DNA from: Lates calcarifer
Taxonomy: Eukaryota; Chordata; Actinopteri; Centropomidae
NCBI RefSeq assembly: GCF_001640805.2
Contig: NC_066844.1
Location: 9,168,430-9,232,429, forward strand
Reading direction: 5' to 3'
DNA: 64,000 nucleotides
Of the stretch, positions 43,101 through 55,716 are shown in pieces. A program made the position numbers and the translations under genes. The notes under the pieces were generated by a model. It saw only the letters and a program-made list of their open reading frames with translations. It had not been told where the DNA came from and searched no databases. Every line of letters begins with the position of its first letter. Positions within the stretch are counted from its first letter, which is position 1.

Positions 43101-46100
43101 ATCCAAGAAGTACTACTTTGTGACCATGGGGACCGATTGCCACCTCACCATGCAGGCCAACTCTCCTAAAGACAAAGTCCAGTTCCACTTCCGCTTCTTC
43201 CTGGTCTACAGTTTGCTGCGAGTGGCCCCTCTGAGCCCAGCCCCTCTCTTCCCCGAGTCCCCTCGTGACCCAGCTCCCCTCAACCCAAGACTGGAGCCCA
43301 CCTCTGGTGAAAGCCCGGGGGACCCATGTCATGCTGGCTCATACGTTCAGTTCTATGATGGACGGGACAGGAGCTCACCACCTCTCGGGCCTCCTCTTTG
43401 CGGGAAGAGCCCACCCCGACCAGTGCTGTCCACAGGAAACTACCTCACCCTGAGGCTGGTGACCCGGGGGACTCAGCCCAGAGTTGACTTTGTGGGGGAC
43501 TTCACTTCCTTTAGACTGGGTAAGAAAGACATAGACTTGATTAAGGTTAGGAGAGGATATTGGTCATTGTTGAGAGAAACCATCACTGACTCCTGGTAGG
43601 AAACAAGAAATCAACAGTAGTCTCTTGTAAAGACATCTACTTGGTTGCCCACCTTGCAGTCTCATGTTAGAGCTGAATTATTAGGTGACATTAGATAAGC
43701 TTAAAAATGGTACAAAATGACACAAAATGCAATGCAAGTTATTTCAGACAGCTCAACTCAAGTCTTGCTGCTACACTCACGTACTCACATACTCATGTCC
43801 CACACATCCTTTTAACCGTGGCAGTGTATTTAAGCCGTCAGTGCTCATTCTTTTGATGCATGCCTGCTTCCACACCGCTCACCCGAAAGCTATGCCGCTG
43901 TTTGTTGCCACCGCTTCTATCTACATTTCAACAGCACCACCTTCACCCCAGGTGAACTTAGATCCTTCTTCTTTTGCGCTGATTCCTAGATTGTCATCTT
44001 CCTCCCCAGGTTTCAACCAATCAGAGTGCAACAGTGAGCCCTACTTCACCTGCAGAAATGGGAAGTGTATCCCTCTCAGTCTGGTGTGTGATGATAAAGG
44101 CATTGACAACTGTGGGGATGGAAGTGACCTAGAGGAAAACCTGACCACCGGCTGCAAAGGTCAGTTAGGTGATGATGTGGCACTTGTGATGCTGATATTT
44201 GAAGATGTGTGTTGGGAGGTAATTACAGAATTTTGGAGTGCCACAACAAATTAAAGGGTGTGCCAGTGACATTTCCTACCATTTAATAGTTGACCCAAAT
44301 CTGTCCTTCATCAGCAGGTCAGCTTTTACATCCTGAACCCCCACCACCAATGGCAACCCCACCCCCACCTTTTGTGAATCCACCCACAGTGCCACTTGCC
44401 ACACATATGAATTGTGGCATGCCAGGCAGTGCTCCCAGTCATGAGTCAGTAACAGGTGAGTGACTGTATAATAATAAATCCATTTATTCAGCAGGAAAAC
44501 TTCCCACTCTAGATAGGAATAACTCACTGTGTGATGCACTATGCTCATGTCCTGCAGTCAGTTGGTTGGTCCACGAATTAACTAAGTGCCTATTTGGATG
44601 CAAAGTGCCCTGATGACAGGGCATAAAGCTAATGGAGGTGACCATTGAGTTGTTAATTTCAGTTAAAGACTCGTAAACCAATAGATGGTGATGGATTCTC
44701 ACAACAAGGAGCAGCCTTTTGAGTGTCTCTATGCCAGCGTCAGAGGTGCAAACAGAGACTGTCTGGGCAAGCCTGTCAGCTTCTGATTGCTTTTAAGACT
44801 GGCCTAAGAAAACAGCTATTCTTCTGTTCTGACTTCAACTGAGAGTGAGAGAAGGGGATTCACATTTGCCTGCTGCGCAATTTGGCAGCTGTTTATTAGC
44901 TGAGATCCATTTCAATACACCCTGGTTTGCCCATAGTAAAGGACCACAGCTTGGGTGAACTGACAGACTGAGTCAGTAGCAACTTGTTGGCTATGGTTGA
45001 ATTCATTTTATCTTCTAAGAGGGTAAATACTGGGAATCTAACAGTTAGTGGACCGCATATCAATATGTAAGGTTAATTTATTCCATAGTAAGTAGTTTTA
45101 AAGACTTTTACAGAAACATATACTCAGTAACTGTGTAACTATGTAGACATCTCCTTTGATTGGTGGTGGTGACCATCAGTGTCAATACTAAGGATTAGGT
45201 CATATAAGCGTTTGTGAGTGCTCATTCACAAATGCATCAATTTCAGTTAAACTGCCACAGTCATTGGATTTCCTTGCAGAGGCAAAGAAATTTTCAGTGC
45301 TGCTGTTGCATTGTGGGCAAATTTAGTAAACTTTGATATGCTAATTCTCCATGGTCAATTACAAACCATCTTGTACGAACTTTTGTGGGAACAGAGAGAA
45401 CCAGTGAGTTCAAAGTGGAGGATGCTATCATTTTAGCTGTGTTGCTTGACCTGTAAGTGGTCACTACATCACCAATCATCCAGCACCATTTATTTCACAC
45501 ACACATAAATATCAACTGATGATGTAATCTATAGTTCATTTTAGCAGTGAGCACTGTACTTCACAGGAGTAAGTAGTTTGTAGCATTGTTTGGAACCATT
45601 TTCAGCACAGTATTGACAGTTCCACAGTTGATGGCTATTCCATTTGTTAGAAGGTGGTCACCACCACTTCTGAGGCTAGTACCACTGTGGCTGTGAATGA
45701 TTTTGTAAAATATGAGAGTGGACTGAGCACTTTCCCATGGACTTCTCCTACTTATACAGTGGGAAGGCAGAGAGCGTGTCAGAGTGGGACAAACACAGAG
45801 AAGAGGAGGTCCTGGCATGATTTGATCCCTGGCAGATACCTTCAGTTCATGATTTTTTGGATACAATCGTTATAACGCTCTGATCACTGATGAGGTCTAC
45901 AATATACCATACTATATTTTTGGGAATTCTCCTTTTTGCAGGTTGTGGTGGTAGTGTACAGTCTGAACTGTCCAAACCCTGAAAATGACAAATGTTTAGT
46001 GAATCCCATTCCATGTAGGAATAAAATGTGTGCCGTTCTTTAAACAGTAAATCTAAAAAACTGCTGTATCTGAATAGAAGAGAAATGTATTTTGTATTTC

Positions 46101-46415
46101 TTATCTCCAGACTCTCCTGCCTCCCTGTCCCTGTTGGTTCTCTATATCATCCTGGCTGTGGTGGCGGGTGGCATGGTGTTGTGTTGGTGCTGCTGGTCAC
46201 CTGGCTGGTTCCTGTGGCGTGTCAGCATCTGTCGCTTCTTACCCTGCTGCAACGTGGCCTGTGCCTCCTGCCAGCTTTGCACCCAAAGCTGCATCCATAG
46301 GAAGGAGCACCGACTGGCAAAAGTCACACCACACACACCTGTCAACGGGACCCCGACCGACACAGCAGCCACCACCAACAACGCTGACGAAAATGTTACC
46401 ACAGCAGCAGTTTAG
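40135..46415 (+). CDS. ldlrad2: LDL receptor class A domain-containing protein 2 (5 exons, complete)
   Basis: A little-studied type I membrane protein; ligand unknown. Exons: 40135-40228, 43034-43519, 44010-44159, 44318-44455, 46111-46415, all joined in phase 1, giving 390 aa. Order: signal peptide (LLLLLCLMTLHSSA, residues ~15-28); CUB-like region ~38-190 with the family's VQFHFRFFLVYSL and TRGTQPRVDFVGDFTSFRLG; one LDL-A module ~197-242 with six Cys and a calcium-site DNCGDGSD; Pro-rich stalk (PEPPPPMATPPPP); transmembrane helix ~294-313; a cytoplasmic juxtamembrane stretch with about a dozen Cys (likely palmitoylated), then a Thr/Asn-rich tail. Exon 4 has a tandem acceptor (CAGCAG at 44312-44317), so one extra Ala is optional. 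The strong match to the human CUB-like segment makes the assignment firm. Intron 1 (2.8 kb) holds a dead Tc1-like element. Confidence 0.92.
42490..42860 (+). mobile_element. Internally deleted Tc1-like transposon remnant
   Basis: Left end text ('CCAATCGGCCCATCATGTGG', 'CATAAAATCATGCAAATAAG') is followed by a transposase start with 'CTCAGTCACTTTGACTGTGA', then jumps to 'GAGTTTACTCAGAATGGAGC', 'GGAAATGCCTTGTTGATGAG', 'AGATAACCACTCTAACTGTG'. This is the N-terminal HTH part of a fish Tc1-like transposase with a deletion between its two helices and no DDE region. It sits in ldlrad2 intron 1; the 88-codon frame at 42638-42904 is its residue. Confidence 0.72.
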
Positions 46416-47330
46416 AGCTGACTTGTCGAATCTGTCGGAACTGTTTTGGTTGATCAGTTTTGGCATACAAAGACATGGATATGCTAATGCTGAGCTGTGA
46501 TCAGTGGTGAACATGAACAGTTGCTGCATTAGTCAGTGTAATATGACCAAAAATCTTTTTAGTACAGGTTGGACTGATGTAGTCCAGTATGCCAAACTGG
46601 AATGCGCTAAAGGGAATTGGTTGAGCTGTGGTTTGTGTGCTTTAAATGCGATGATGCAGGTGACGAGACTGCCGTGTTTGTGTTGTTGTAAGAAGGTAAA
46701 GCAGGGTACAGTATGACTATGGATTGTATGAATGTATGAATGTATCTGAAAGGACAGGATTAAGGGTTCCCAGAATCACTTGAGAAACATTTTCATTCAC
46801 AGTTTGCTTTACCTGTTGAAGTTGTCTTGTATATATTATGGTGGAAGCACATTCTGTTTAAGAGACTACTTTTTAAGTTTGCAGCCTATAACCCTTGGCC
46901 AGAACAGACAATGAAGAGTGTTGTTTGTCAGATGTTTTTAGTCATACATTTCTTTGTTTCTTATAAATATGTTTGGGGTTTTTTGCCTCATTTTTGAAGT
47001 AACAATTTAGTCACTTGGTGAAACTGCACTTCCAGTCCACAGCTTTGACTAAAAGTCTACCATGGACACATGTTAAGGAAACAGGCCCAGAACAATGTCA
47101 GCCACCTGTGACAACAGCTGCTCTCCCCTGGAGAAATTCCTTCAAACTTTCAACTCTCCCCCCAGCAGTCCACTGTTGTTCCACATACTGCATAAGCCAA
47201 TGTTAAGTTTGGACAATAGAGAACAAAGTCACTCAGTATCTAGCGGTCGACATCCTGTAGGGATACATTTTGTGGTAAATAAGTAAACTTATAACATGCT
47301 ATTTTGTGCACAAAATAAACCTACATGCAA
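46416..47330 (+). other. Putative ldlrad2 3' UTR with candidate poly(A) signal
   Basis: Non-coding after the TAG at 46413-46415. The first clear AATAAA is at 47314-47319; another lies near 49743, so the UTR could be longer. Confidence 0.4.
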
Positions 47331-47859
47331 AATGAACCAACTTAATTCAGTAAATTAATGTCAGGTGAAATAGATTAAAATGGAGAAAGAGAGAATTGCA
47401 TGGTTGCAGCATTTTTTAGGAGTGAAACTGAAAAATGAATAAAATAGAAGCTGGTAAAGATAATATGCAGTTTAAAGGGTGGTGAAGAAAGTGAAGTAAT
47501 TTTAAGTAGAGATGATAAAGATTTAATTAAAAAAATACAAAAAACAGTCATTCAAATATGACTATTTAGTCAGTGTTTGCAGTGATTGGATTATTTGATA
47601 TTTATAGCCTTTAATGTGCACTGGCCAATGTGTCAATCATTGACAATTGGTCTACCATGTCTTGAAGTATTCAAGCCCAGCATATAGTTGCTGTCTCATG
47701 AACAATCCTGACTGTATTTCAGTGTGTTTGTTTCCCACCAGTGTGTAAAGTTTGTGTGATAGACAAGCTCATCAGGGCTTTATACAAGTGCTCATTCGCT
47801 TTGAGAATATTACACTCGCACAAGTGACTGCTGAGCATGTCATTCTAAAACCACCGGCA

Positions 47860-48165
47860 TGGATCGGCTGCTACAACAGCCTCTGCTCTTCTTTGAAGGC
47901 TGTCTGAAAGATTTGTGATCCTGGCTGCAGGGATCTGCTCCCACTCACCCACAAGAGCATTAGTGAGGTCCAACACCAATGTCGTGTGACAAAGACTGGC
48001 TCACAGCTACCATTCCAGCTCATCCCAAAGATGTTAGATGTAGTTGAGGTCAGGGCTCTGTGCAGGCTAGTCAAGTTCTTCCATGCCAAACTGGGAGAAC
48101 TATTATGGAGCTGCCTTTGTGCACAGTGGGCATTGCCAGTATTGAGGCAGAAACATACAACATAC
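47860..48165. repeat. Dispersed fish repeat, class uncertain
   Basis: 'GGATCTGCTCCCACTCACCC', 'CAGCTCATCCCAAAGATGTT' and 'GAGGTCAGGGCTCTGTGCAG' belong to a sequence I recognise as repeated in many fish genomes, probably part of a DNA transposon. Diverged. The 98-codon minus-strand and 64-codon plus-strand frames are by-products. Confidence 0.55.
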
Positions 48166-48927
48166 ACAAACTGTTTCTAACAAGTAACGCTGCTAAAATA
48201 TCATTGTAAATTGTAGTGTTAAGATTTATTTAACTTAATTGCAACCAAGGGGCCTGACCAAAACTAGGAAAAACATCCCCAGACACATAAGTACACATAA
48301 GTAGATCTATGGAGAGAGGGGTATCTACATTTACACTTGTAGTGCAATAACCTGTTTGCATGAATCATAAAACTGCACACAGAAAGAAATGGAAACTAAG
48401 AGATGATGTATATCTCTTGAGATGATGTCAATCAAACTCAAAATAAGTGGTTGATGTCTTTCTTGTAGAGTCTTCTGTTCTCCTCTGTGCCTCATATACA
48501 GTAAAGTATAGTACAGTAGTAGATTCAGTGCCCTTGTCTTTCTTTACCCAGATTGATGCCCCATGTGAGGGGCAACCTGTGTTCATGTGTCCACCAGACA
48601 AACTTTCTTTGTGGCATCCTCTAGATGGAGTAGCTCCATAACCTTTCCTCACTCTGCCACAATGTGTGTTGTGTAACCACATTTCAAAGAGCCCCCTGCA
48701 CTGTCTTTTTAGGTATTTTGACTTGTGTCCATGGTAAGACATAAGGCCATATGCTTAAACAAACACTGCATTTCTGACCTCCAGGTTGCCAAGCTGCAAC
48801 ACATTTAAGCATGCAGACTTCTTTATCTATCTCTCTTTCTCCTGAGACTGTACAGAAATGCACGTGCATCCTTTCACCCATCAGACAACACACACACGCA
48901 CCAAGTACAGTACAGATCCACTCAACT

Positions 48928-48962
<35 letters not shown>
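48928..48962. repeat. (CA)n microsatellite
   Basis: About 16 CA units in intergenic DNA. Confidence 0.95.
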
Positions 48963-48964
<2 letters not shown>

Positions 48965-49258
48965 AGATATCCATGTGCGTCACACTGGAGAAGGTCAGCG
49001 CTCCAGCTGGATGTTCAAACCAACAAGAGTTGTCTCACATTTGACTTTTAGCTTACATTTTCTGAACATGTAATTTCATTTCCACAATCTGTGGAAGTCA
49101 AACATGATTTTAAGTTAAGGTCGTCAAAGAAATGTTATCCAGGCCTTAAACCTGCATTAATTAGGATTTTTTATATTAACTATGGATCATCTGAGTGAAA
49201 TGAAACACTTCACTTGTAATGATAAATCCACAGAATTATCAACCAACATTGCAGTTCC

Positions 49259-49261
<3 letters not shown>

Positions 49262-49340
<79 letters not shown>
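49262..49340. repeat. Long (TG)n microsatellite
   Basis: About 39 uninterrupted TG units, the longest simple repeat in the window; it yields a spurious poly-(Cys-Val) frame. Prone to Z-DNA formation and length polymorphism. Confidence 0.97.
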
Positions 49341-49341
<1 letters not shown>

Positions 49342-51850
49342 TGTGTTTCTGGCTCTCATGAACTATATTTTATAATATATCTGCTGGACAAACAGGGAAC
49401 CGCTGTGTTTCTATCTTGGCAAAAGTACATTATTATTAATAATAATGCAGCTTTAAAGCAGGTTCATTTTATTTTCAAGTGAATGTAAATTTAAGATTTT
49501 GAGTAATTTGATTTGTACATCTGAAATTCATGAAACTCTACAAGCAGAACAGAGATGTTGGTTTTCACTTAATTGTAGCATAATGTATATAATGAAGAAC
49601 TGCATGAAGTATTGTTGAGATAATGTTTTCTTTCCTTAAAAGTTATAGGCTACTCTGTTTGTTTTGGACTAGTCAGTGCTTACAGATTGATTAACAGTGC
49701 TCTTGTCTCAGTGTTAGTCTTATGTACATACTGTAAAGTTTTAATAAATGCTGCAAAATGGTAATATTGTGTACAGCTATATCTGAATTCCTAGATTTTA
49801 CCCATTCATTTCCTGTAGCTGGTTATGATTTAAGAAATAAAATTAACTTTTCAGACTGTATGACAGTGTTAAACACTGTATATTTTTGCATTAGCTTGGT
49901 CCATCACTTAATTTATACTATACAGTGCTTGGATTGAGTGATTTATTCAAACTTGCAGTTTAAGCAGGAAACATTCTCCACAAGACAAATTAAAACAAAC
50001 CTTGTCCACAGATTACTTTATAGTGTTTGTTTCCCATTTGCAGATCAGTTAAACTGTGTATGTTTTCAACCAGCTGAAAAGAAGCGAAAATGGTTCCTCT
50101 TGCCACACATGGTGGTTTTAAAGCCAAGCTCACAATGCAAACCAGGATGCAATCATGTCCTGGTCTGTAGCACTGTGCAGTCTCTGGTGCTCTTTATCTG
50201 ACTCTGAGGCTGCTTGGTTGACACTGGAGGGGGGGGTTGGCAAAGAGTCAGCAGCTTCACACTGTGTGTGTTGCCTCTGGTATCCACTGGCAACCTTTCA
50301 AGTCAAATCCCTGCTTCTATGAAAGACAGAGAAAAAAAATCTTTCCCAACTCTTTTGTCTCTTTGATTTGACTCTCTGTAACTGACCTGCCGACCCCTAG
50401 TTAAATTGGTGTGTTGTGCTGCCAGGGGGTTCATAATTTTGACAAACGTATTCACACAAGGTAACCTTTTCTGTTGGGGCATTAACAAAAAAAATATTCG
50501 TTATCTTTTTAAGCAGAGGTAAAGTCTCATTTTTATGTCATACACTTAAACAGCTAAAATTGATCCGCTACAGACCACAAGTGCTGCCTGTGCTACCAAA
50601 TCCACCTTTGTCTTATTGTTTAAGGAATAATCCACTTAAAGTGTAATTTCGGCAATCCCAAAAGCTTTTAGAGTAAGGGAAAACATGTAGCCTAGTTAGG
50701 TGATCCATGTATCTGTGGAGGAATACAAGTCTGGAAATGTTTCTTCTTTGCTCATTTTATTTTGATAAGCTGAAGATCATAGTTTATTTACATTACCATT
50801 TACATTATTTTGCATTAATGCTTTAAAGGAAGCACTGATTCACATACAGTAAGACAACTGTGCAAGGTTATCAATTTCAGCCTTCACATTGGCCATCCTC
50901 AAACTATTCTTAGACCAAAAAGTGCTGTGTTGACCCAGGGTTATATTGGCCTCCCACCCATGTGTATTCACGTGTCAGGCAACATTGTCTGGTTGTCACA
51001 TTGTGCTATCTGAGTGGGCCATGCTGCTGGTTAGTGACTCAGCTGAAGTGTCTGGGTGATCCTATAAACCCTGCAGTCAGCCGTCAAAACACAGGAGCTC
51101 ACTGATAATGGATGTGCATTTAGAGAGCATGCTGCATTTAATGCTCATTCTGTTAAAAAATCAGGTCATGGTTTTGATGTAGGTGACTGACTGTGAGGAG
51201 GGTTGAAAACAGGGAAGATACAACATTTTTCTCAGGATGTACATACAGGGCAGATGGAACTTTAGCAGCAATTAAAGTCCTGAGTCAGTGTAGATAGGTC
51301 TCTATCAGCTTCACACAGCTTGACTTGTGTTTCTGAGGACAGCCTGCACTTGGTAGATTTACGGATGTGTCCGACACTCTCCTTTTCTAATGACTGATTT
51401 AATTTGTAAGGGATGTTCAGTGACCTGGAAATGTACTTACATACATCCTCTAATTTATTCTTTTCAATCAGCTTTTTTGCAGAGTGGTTGGGAGTGCTCC
51501 TTTGTCATCATGGTCTAGGTTTTGCCACACTGACTCACCAAAAGTTGAACTTTTGACATCCAGATGTAAATCAGCTGAAACCCTTTTAATTTAATTAATT
51601 ATGCTACTTATGAAACCATTCTCCTGCAAGAATTATGCAGCTATTTTTTTAGTCTGTTTTCATTTTGATCTGATGTCACATTAAATCTATTTTTGTTCAG
51701 TGTTGTAAAACAATAAACATGAAACTTCTATCAGTTGTGAGTATTCTAAAGGCCCTGTAACAGGTGGGTGTCTAGTTTAGAATAAGGTATGCTGTTTTAC
51801 GTCTATTAAAATACAGAGAAAATGGAGTCCATTTAACAGTATAGACCTGT

Positions 51851-51887
51851 AATAATAATAATAAAATAATAATAATAATAATAATAA
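51851..51887. repeat. (AAT)n microsatellite
   Basis: About 12 AAT units with one interruption (ATAAAAT). Confidence 0.9.
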
Positions 51888-52408
51888 ATGAGTTAAATAT
51901 TGAAAATGTTTTAAAAACCTCTATACACATCTAGAAAGTTGAAGTTATTATGTAAAGTTAACGAATGAAACTATAAGTCTAGATGATACATAATACTGAT
52001 ATTTATTGAACATGTACAGCAAACATTTAAAGGAGTCAGAAGGAGAGTGACAGAGGGAGACCAGACCAAATAAATAAAAAGAATTTCACCAGTAGGAAAA
52101 TAGACAAAGAAAATAAAAAGACATATATGAATATTTACAGTATTTGCACATAGCATAATATTTACAACAAGTGTTCCTCTGTGAAAATAGTACGTGGGTG
52201 GAGTGGCAGTTCAGACCCATCCACTAGCCAACAGGCGGTGGTGCTACACAGCAGCTAATTCAGCCAGGCAGACCCAGCACCGTGCTACCTTCAGGTACTT
52301 CTCATAAATCTCTAACTTCAAGCTCTTAAATCGATAGCCTTAAATCATAAAAAAAAAAAAAAAATCCACACTGTAAGAAGTGGTTCAGTGTGTCTGCTGA
52401 AGCCACTG

Positions 52409-52414
52409 TTTATT
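52409..52414 (-). terminator. Candidate poly(A) signal for g0s2
   Basis: TTTATT on the plus strand is AATAAA on the minus strand, about 460 bp after the g0s2 stop codon, a plausible distance for its short 3' UTR. A second candidate is near 52000. Confidence 0.4.
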
Positions 52415-52877
52415 TCTTGTAACTTTGAATTTTCTGTTTTACTTTTTAATGTAGTTTCCAACCGAACACAACTGTCTATAACTTGCATTTTTCTGTTTTC
52501 TGGTAGAACTATTTTTAAAGTAAACCTCAGTATTGTGACATTCAACAGTTCCTGCCATTTCCTGGAACCACAAAACCATTAGTCTAACCAAGTCAAAGTA
52601 CACTTCACATATACCATGTACTGCATTACTGCTGACATGATTTCTCTCTCATGATAGTAAGTGATCCTGTCAGAAGGTTTCAGCTCTTCCAGGCTGCTAT
52701 GTGTCTTTCACGTGTGCCCACTGCACATGGGCATTTAAACAAACATTTCCAACAGCACCTGAAAGCATCATCAATAAGCAGCACAGAATGGCAGGCAGCT
52801 CAGATGCTTCTCACTCAGCTGTCTATAAAGTCTCAAACTGTGTGCGTGTTGCACAAGTCTTAAGTCACTCTTTGACT

Positions 52878-53261
52878 TTAGGAAGCATGCAGCCGGTTGG
52901 CCATGCTTCGTTGGCTGGGTGTAAGGGTTTTGGAGAGGGTGTTGCTCTGGGCTGTGACCCCATTTTCATGAGCCAGCTCCTTTTCCTCTTCTTCTTCTTC
53001 CTCCTCCTCCTGCCCCCCCACATTGTGCTGTGTCTCAGCCTCAACAGTTCTCTGCTCCCGGGCCAGCATAAGGACCATCTCTGCGTCCAGTGGCTCACCA
53101 GAAGAGAAGGGGTGACACACGGTTTCAGCCAACCCAATGACTGTCCCCAGGACAGCAAGTATAGAGCCCACCAGGTAGACCTTCAGTAGACCCCGTCTTG
53201 GTTTCTGACTCAGCATCTCTTTGGCAAAGGGGATGAACTCCTGAATGTTTTCCATTTCCAC
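52878..53261 (-). CDS. g0s2: G0/G1 switch protein 2
   Basis: G0S2 binds and inhibits adipose triglyceride lipase (ATGL/PNPLA2) at lipid droplets, so limiting lipolysis. The single exon encodes 127 aa (human 103). The N-terminus ENIQEFIPFAKEMLSQK and the hydrophobic segment LKVYLVGSILAVLGTVIGLAETVC (~25-48), the ATGL-binding region in mammals, match the family closely, as does the C-terminal NRLHAS (NRQHAS in human). The extra length is mostly a poly-Glu stretch (about nine Glu, ~84-92) in the variable middle. Two in-frame starts are possible: Met1 at 53261 and Met3 at 53255; the latter aligns with the mammalian start. It lies head to head with lamb3, as in human 1q32. Confidence 0.93.
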   Translation of the reverse strand: MEMENIQEFIPFAKEMLSQKPRRGLLKVYLVGSILAVLGTVIGLAETVCHPFSSGEPLDAEMVLMLAREQRTVEAETQHNVGGQEEEEEEEEEKELAHENGVTAQSNTLSKTLTPSQRSMANRLHAS

Positions 53262-55673
53262 TGGCTGTGCTTCAGCTCAGACACAAGGTTGGGTCAGAAG
53301 TTATATGTAGACCTATTAAAAAGTTACAAAACAAAATGTCAAAATGCATTTATCACATAAAACTACCAAAGATTATGTCGTTCCAGCTTGTCAGATGTTT
53401 AGATATGTTAAAGTAAATGCAAGGCCTTTAGCAATTTAAAAGCACAGTTCAAAATTCAAAAATCCACTTTAATGGATTTATATTTGACCCTAAACACATT
53501 TAACATGCAATATATTAACATTTATTTCAACACAAGAAAATTTAACATCATAAATGTGTTGTAGGCTATATGCAACTACTGCCTATTAGAAAATATCTGA
53601 ATACACTGAAATAACAACAATATAAAAACCCTTTACTATGCTTATCATAGAGCATATACACTTTTTACTACTTATGTTTCAAAAGAAAAATAGAAGAACT
53701 TACTGTGATGTAGTTTGCTCTAATCATACATATACACTCTTCTGCAGTTTCCAGTTTGCAACAAGAACACACCTTCACTGCACTACTACTTACTGTGTCA
53801 TTTATAGCCCCACTCTCTCCACCCTCACTGTGACAGCTGCTGAATATTCATTAAGCACAGACCCTGGCCACTGGAAACCAGTGGAGGCCAAAAAACTTTC
53901 ACCCAGTTGTGTGTAGGCTTAGCGCACAATGACTCACTAATGTTCTTAGTAATATTCCATCAGGATGTCTACAGTATGCAAAAGTTAGTTTATAGTTACC
54001 AATGAATTACAGTTATTGTGCTACTATTGTACTGAAGTTAAAGTTAATTGTTACTGGGATAATGCTATAAGGTGTGTTATCAATCTCCAATAATATTAGA
54101 ATCATGTACTAATCAGGATATTGAAAATAAAATAAATATGAGTCATGGTAACATTGTTGATACTGATCAATAACTCTCCATAGTGTTATAGCCATAATAT
54201 CAACAGTTCCTCACCCACTTGGTGTAGAATGTTTTTGTCTTGATGAAGTGCTCAGAGATCACAGTGTGTTCGTATTTTTATTTACTGAAGTGAATGATGG
54301 TATGGGAAGGAAAAACACATTAGAATAACTGCCAATTTATTGAGTCAAAGGTCCAAGATATATTGTTATTATTATATATTTATTTCCCTTTATTATTATA
54401 TATTTGTTTGTTGTTGTTTTGGTGCAGTCTGGGAGTCAGCAGGCTAAAAGCCATACAGGTGACCAGGGGTTTTCCCATCAGCTGATGGAGTCCATGTGAA
54501 TCTTCCACATCAACAGTCACAGAATCAGGGGAAAGGTTGTGTAAATCCTGTTACCCTCCAGTACATCTGCTGCTGCAACACCGACAATGCTGTTGTGAAC
54601 TATGGTCAGAGTATACAATGCAGCACACACAGCTGACTACACGTAGTCATGATGGTGACAAGCATGGAGCAGTGCAGGAAGTGACGTTTGTCCTGAATCC
54701 CAGCATCTGCTGTCTCTAGAGTAACACTATCCCCTAACTCTCTCTGTGTGCCTGTGCTGGCACGTAGAGGAGCAGACAGCATGTGATTACATCAACTGAA
54801 CTAAAAAACTGAAGATCAATTCAGATTTTTAAAAAAAAAAACTATCAAGAAGATGTTATTAGATTGTTATTAAAACAATTAAAATATAAGACAAACCTGT
54901 ATTATCCAGTATAAAGTTGTGTTTAAAAAGGCTCTTTTAAATACAACTATATTTGATTAAACCCAAGTCTTGTCTCAACCTAGCCTTCTATTTTAATGGG
55001 ACTGTCTAATTACTTTTGTCCATAATGCTGTTAGGATCCATAATTGACCTTTTTCATTGACAATACCAATAAATGTCCTCTGGATATTTCAGATTTCTGG
55101 TTCTGTGCATGCCAGTTGGCACACCTAAATGAAATGGAACAGTCATTCCAACTTCAATAATAATCATACCTGTGTGTTTTTTGCTGTGATAAGTCATGTA
55201 TTATAGAATGATATATCCTTGTCAGATTATTTTTTTCTGACAATAGATCATGGAGGAGTTTTTATGCGCTGTTTCATCTGTAATCCTAATGCTGGTTCAT
55301 TTATCACTGTGTCTGTGTCATTTCCTGTATTACCCACCTGAATCAGTCACATCAATAAGGCAGTGCAACTAGATGAGTGCAACTTGTGTGTCTTCTATTA
55401 TTTAATTTATTGTTTTTACAAAGTGGTATTCCACTGATTATTAGTTTGTCTTTTTCAGGGTTTTCAGAAAGTTTTATATCACACCGGCAGAAAAGTCACA
55501 TACACTTTTAGCTCATTATCTCAAATGCAAATCTTCTCTTGCTCGCACACACATACTGTATAGACATATCAAAGAAATTGATAAGGTAAGCCATACAGTG
55601 GTCCTACAGTCATCTTAAGTTCATGGCAAAAAACATAAAGATAAGAACAACTCTTGCTTAATCACCCCCAGCT

Positions 55674-55675
<2 letters not shown>

Positions 55676-55713
<38 letters not shown>
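55676..55713. repeat. (AC)n microsatellite
   Basis: About 18 uninterrupted AC units. Confidence 0.95.

Positions 55714-55716
<3 letters not shown>

Larger units (their letters stand above)
47331..52408. other. Intergenic region between ldlrad2 and g0s2
   Basis: No gene seen. It contains one dispersed repeat, two dinucleotide microsatellites and an (AAT)n run, listed separately. Confidence 0.6.

Noticed and set aside
43727..44254. 175-codon plus-strand frame taken as a separate gene
   Set aside because: Only 44010-44159 is coding (the LDL-A exon of ldlrad2); the rest is flanking intron open by chance.
49219..49482. Open frames across long TG/CA repeats (also 38741-39141, 48811-49073, 61898-62174)
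   Set aside because: They encode only dipeptide repeats of microsatellites.
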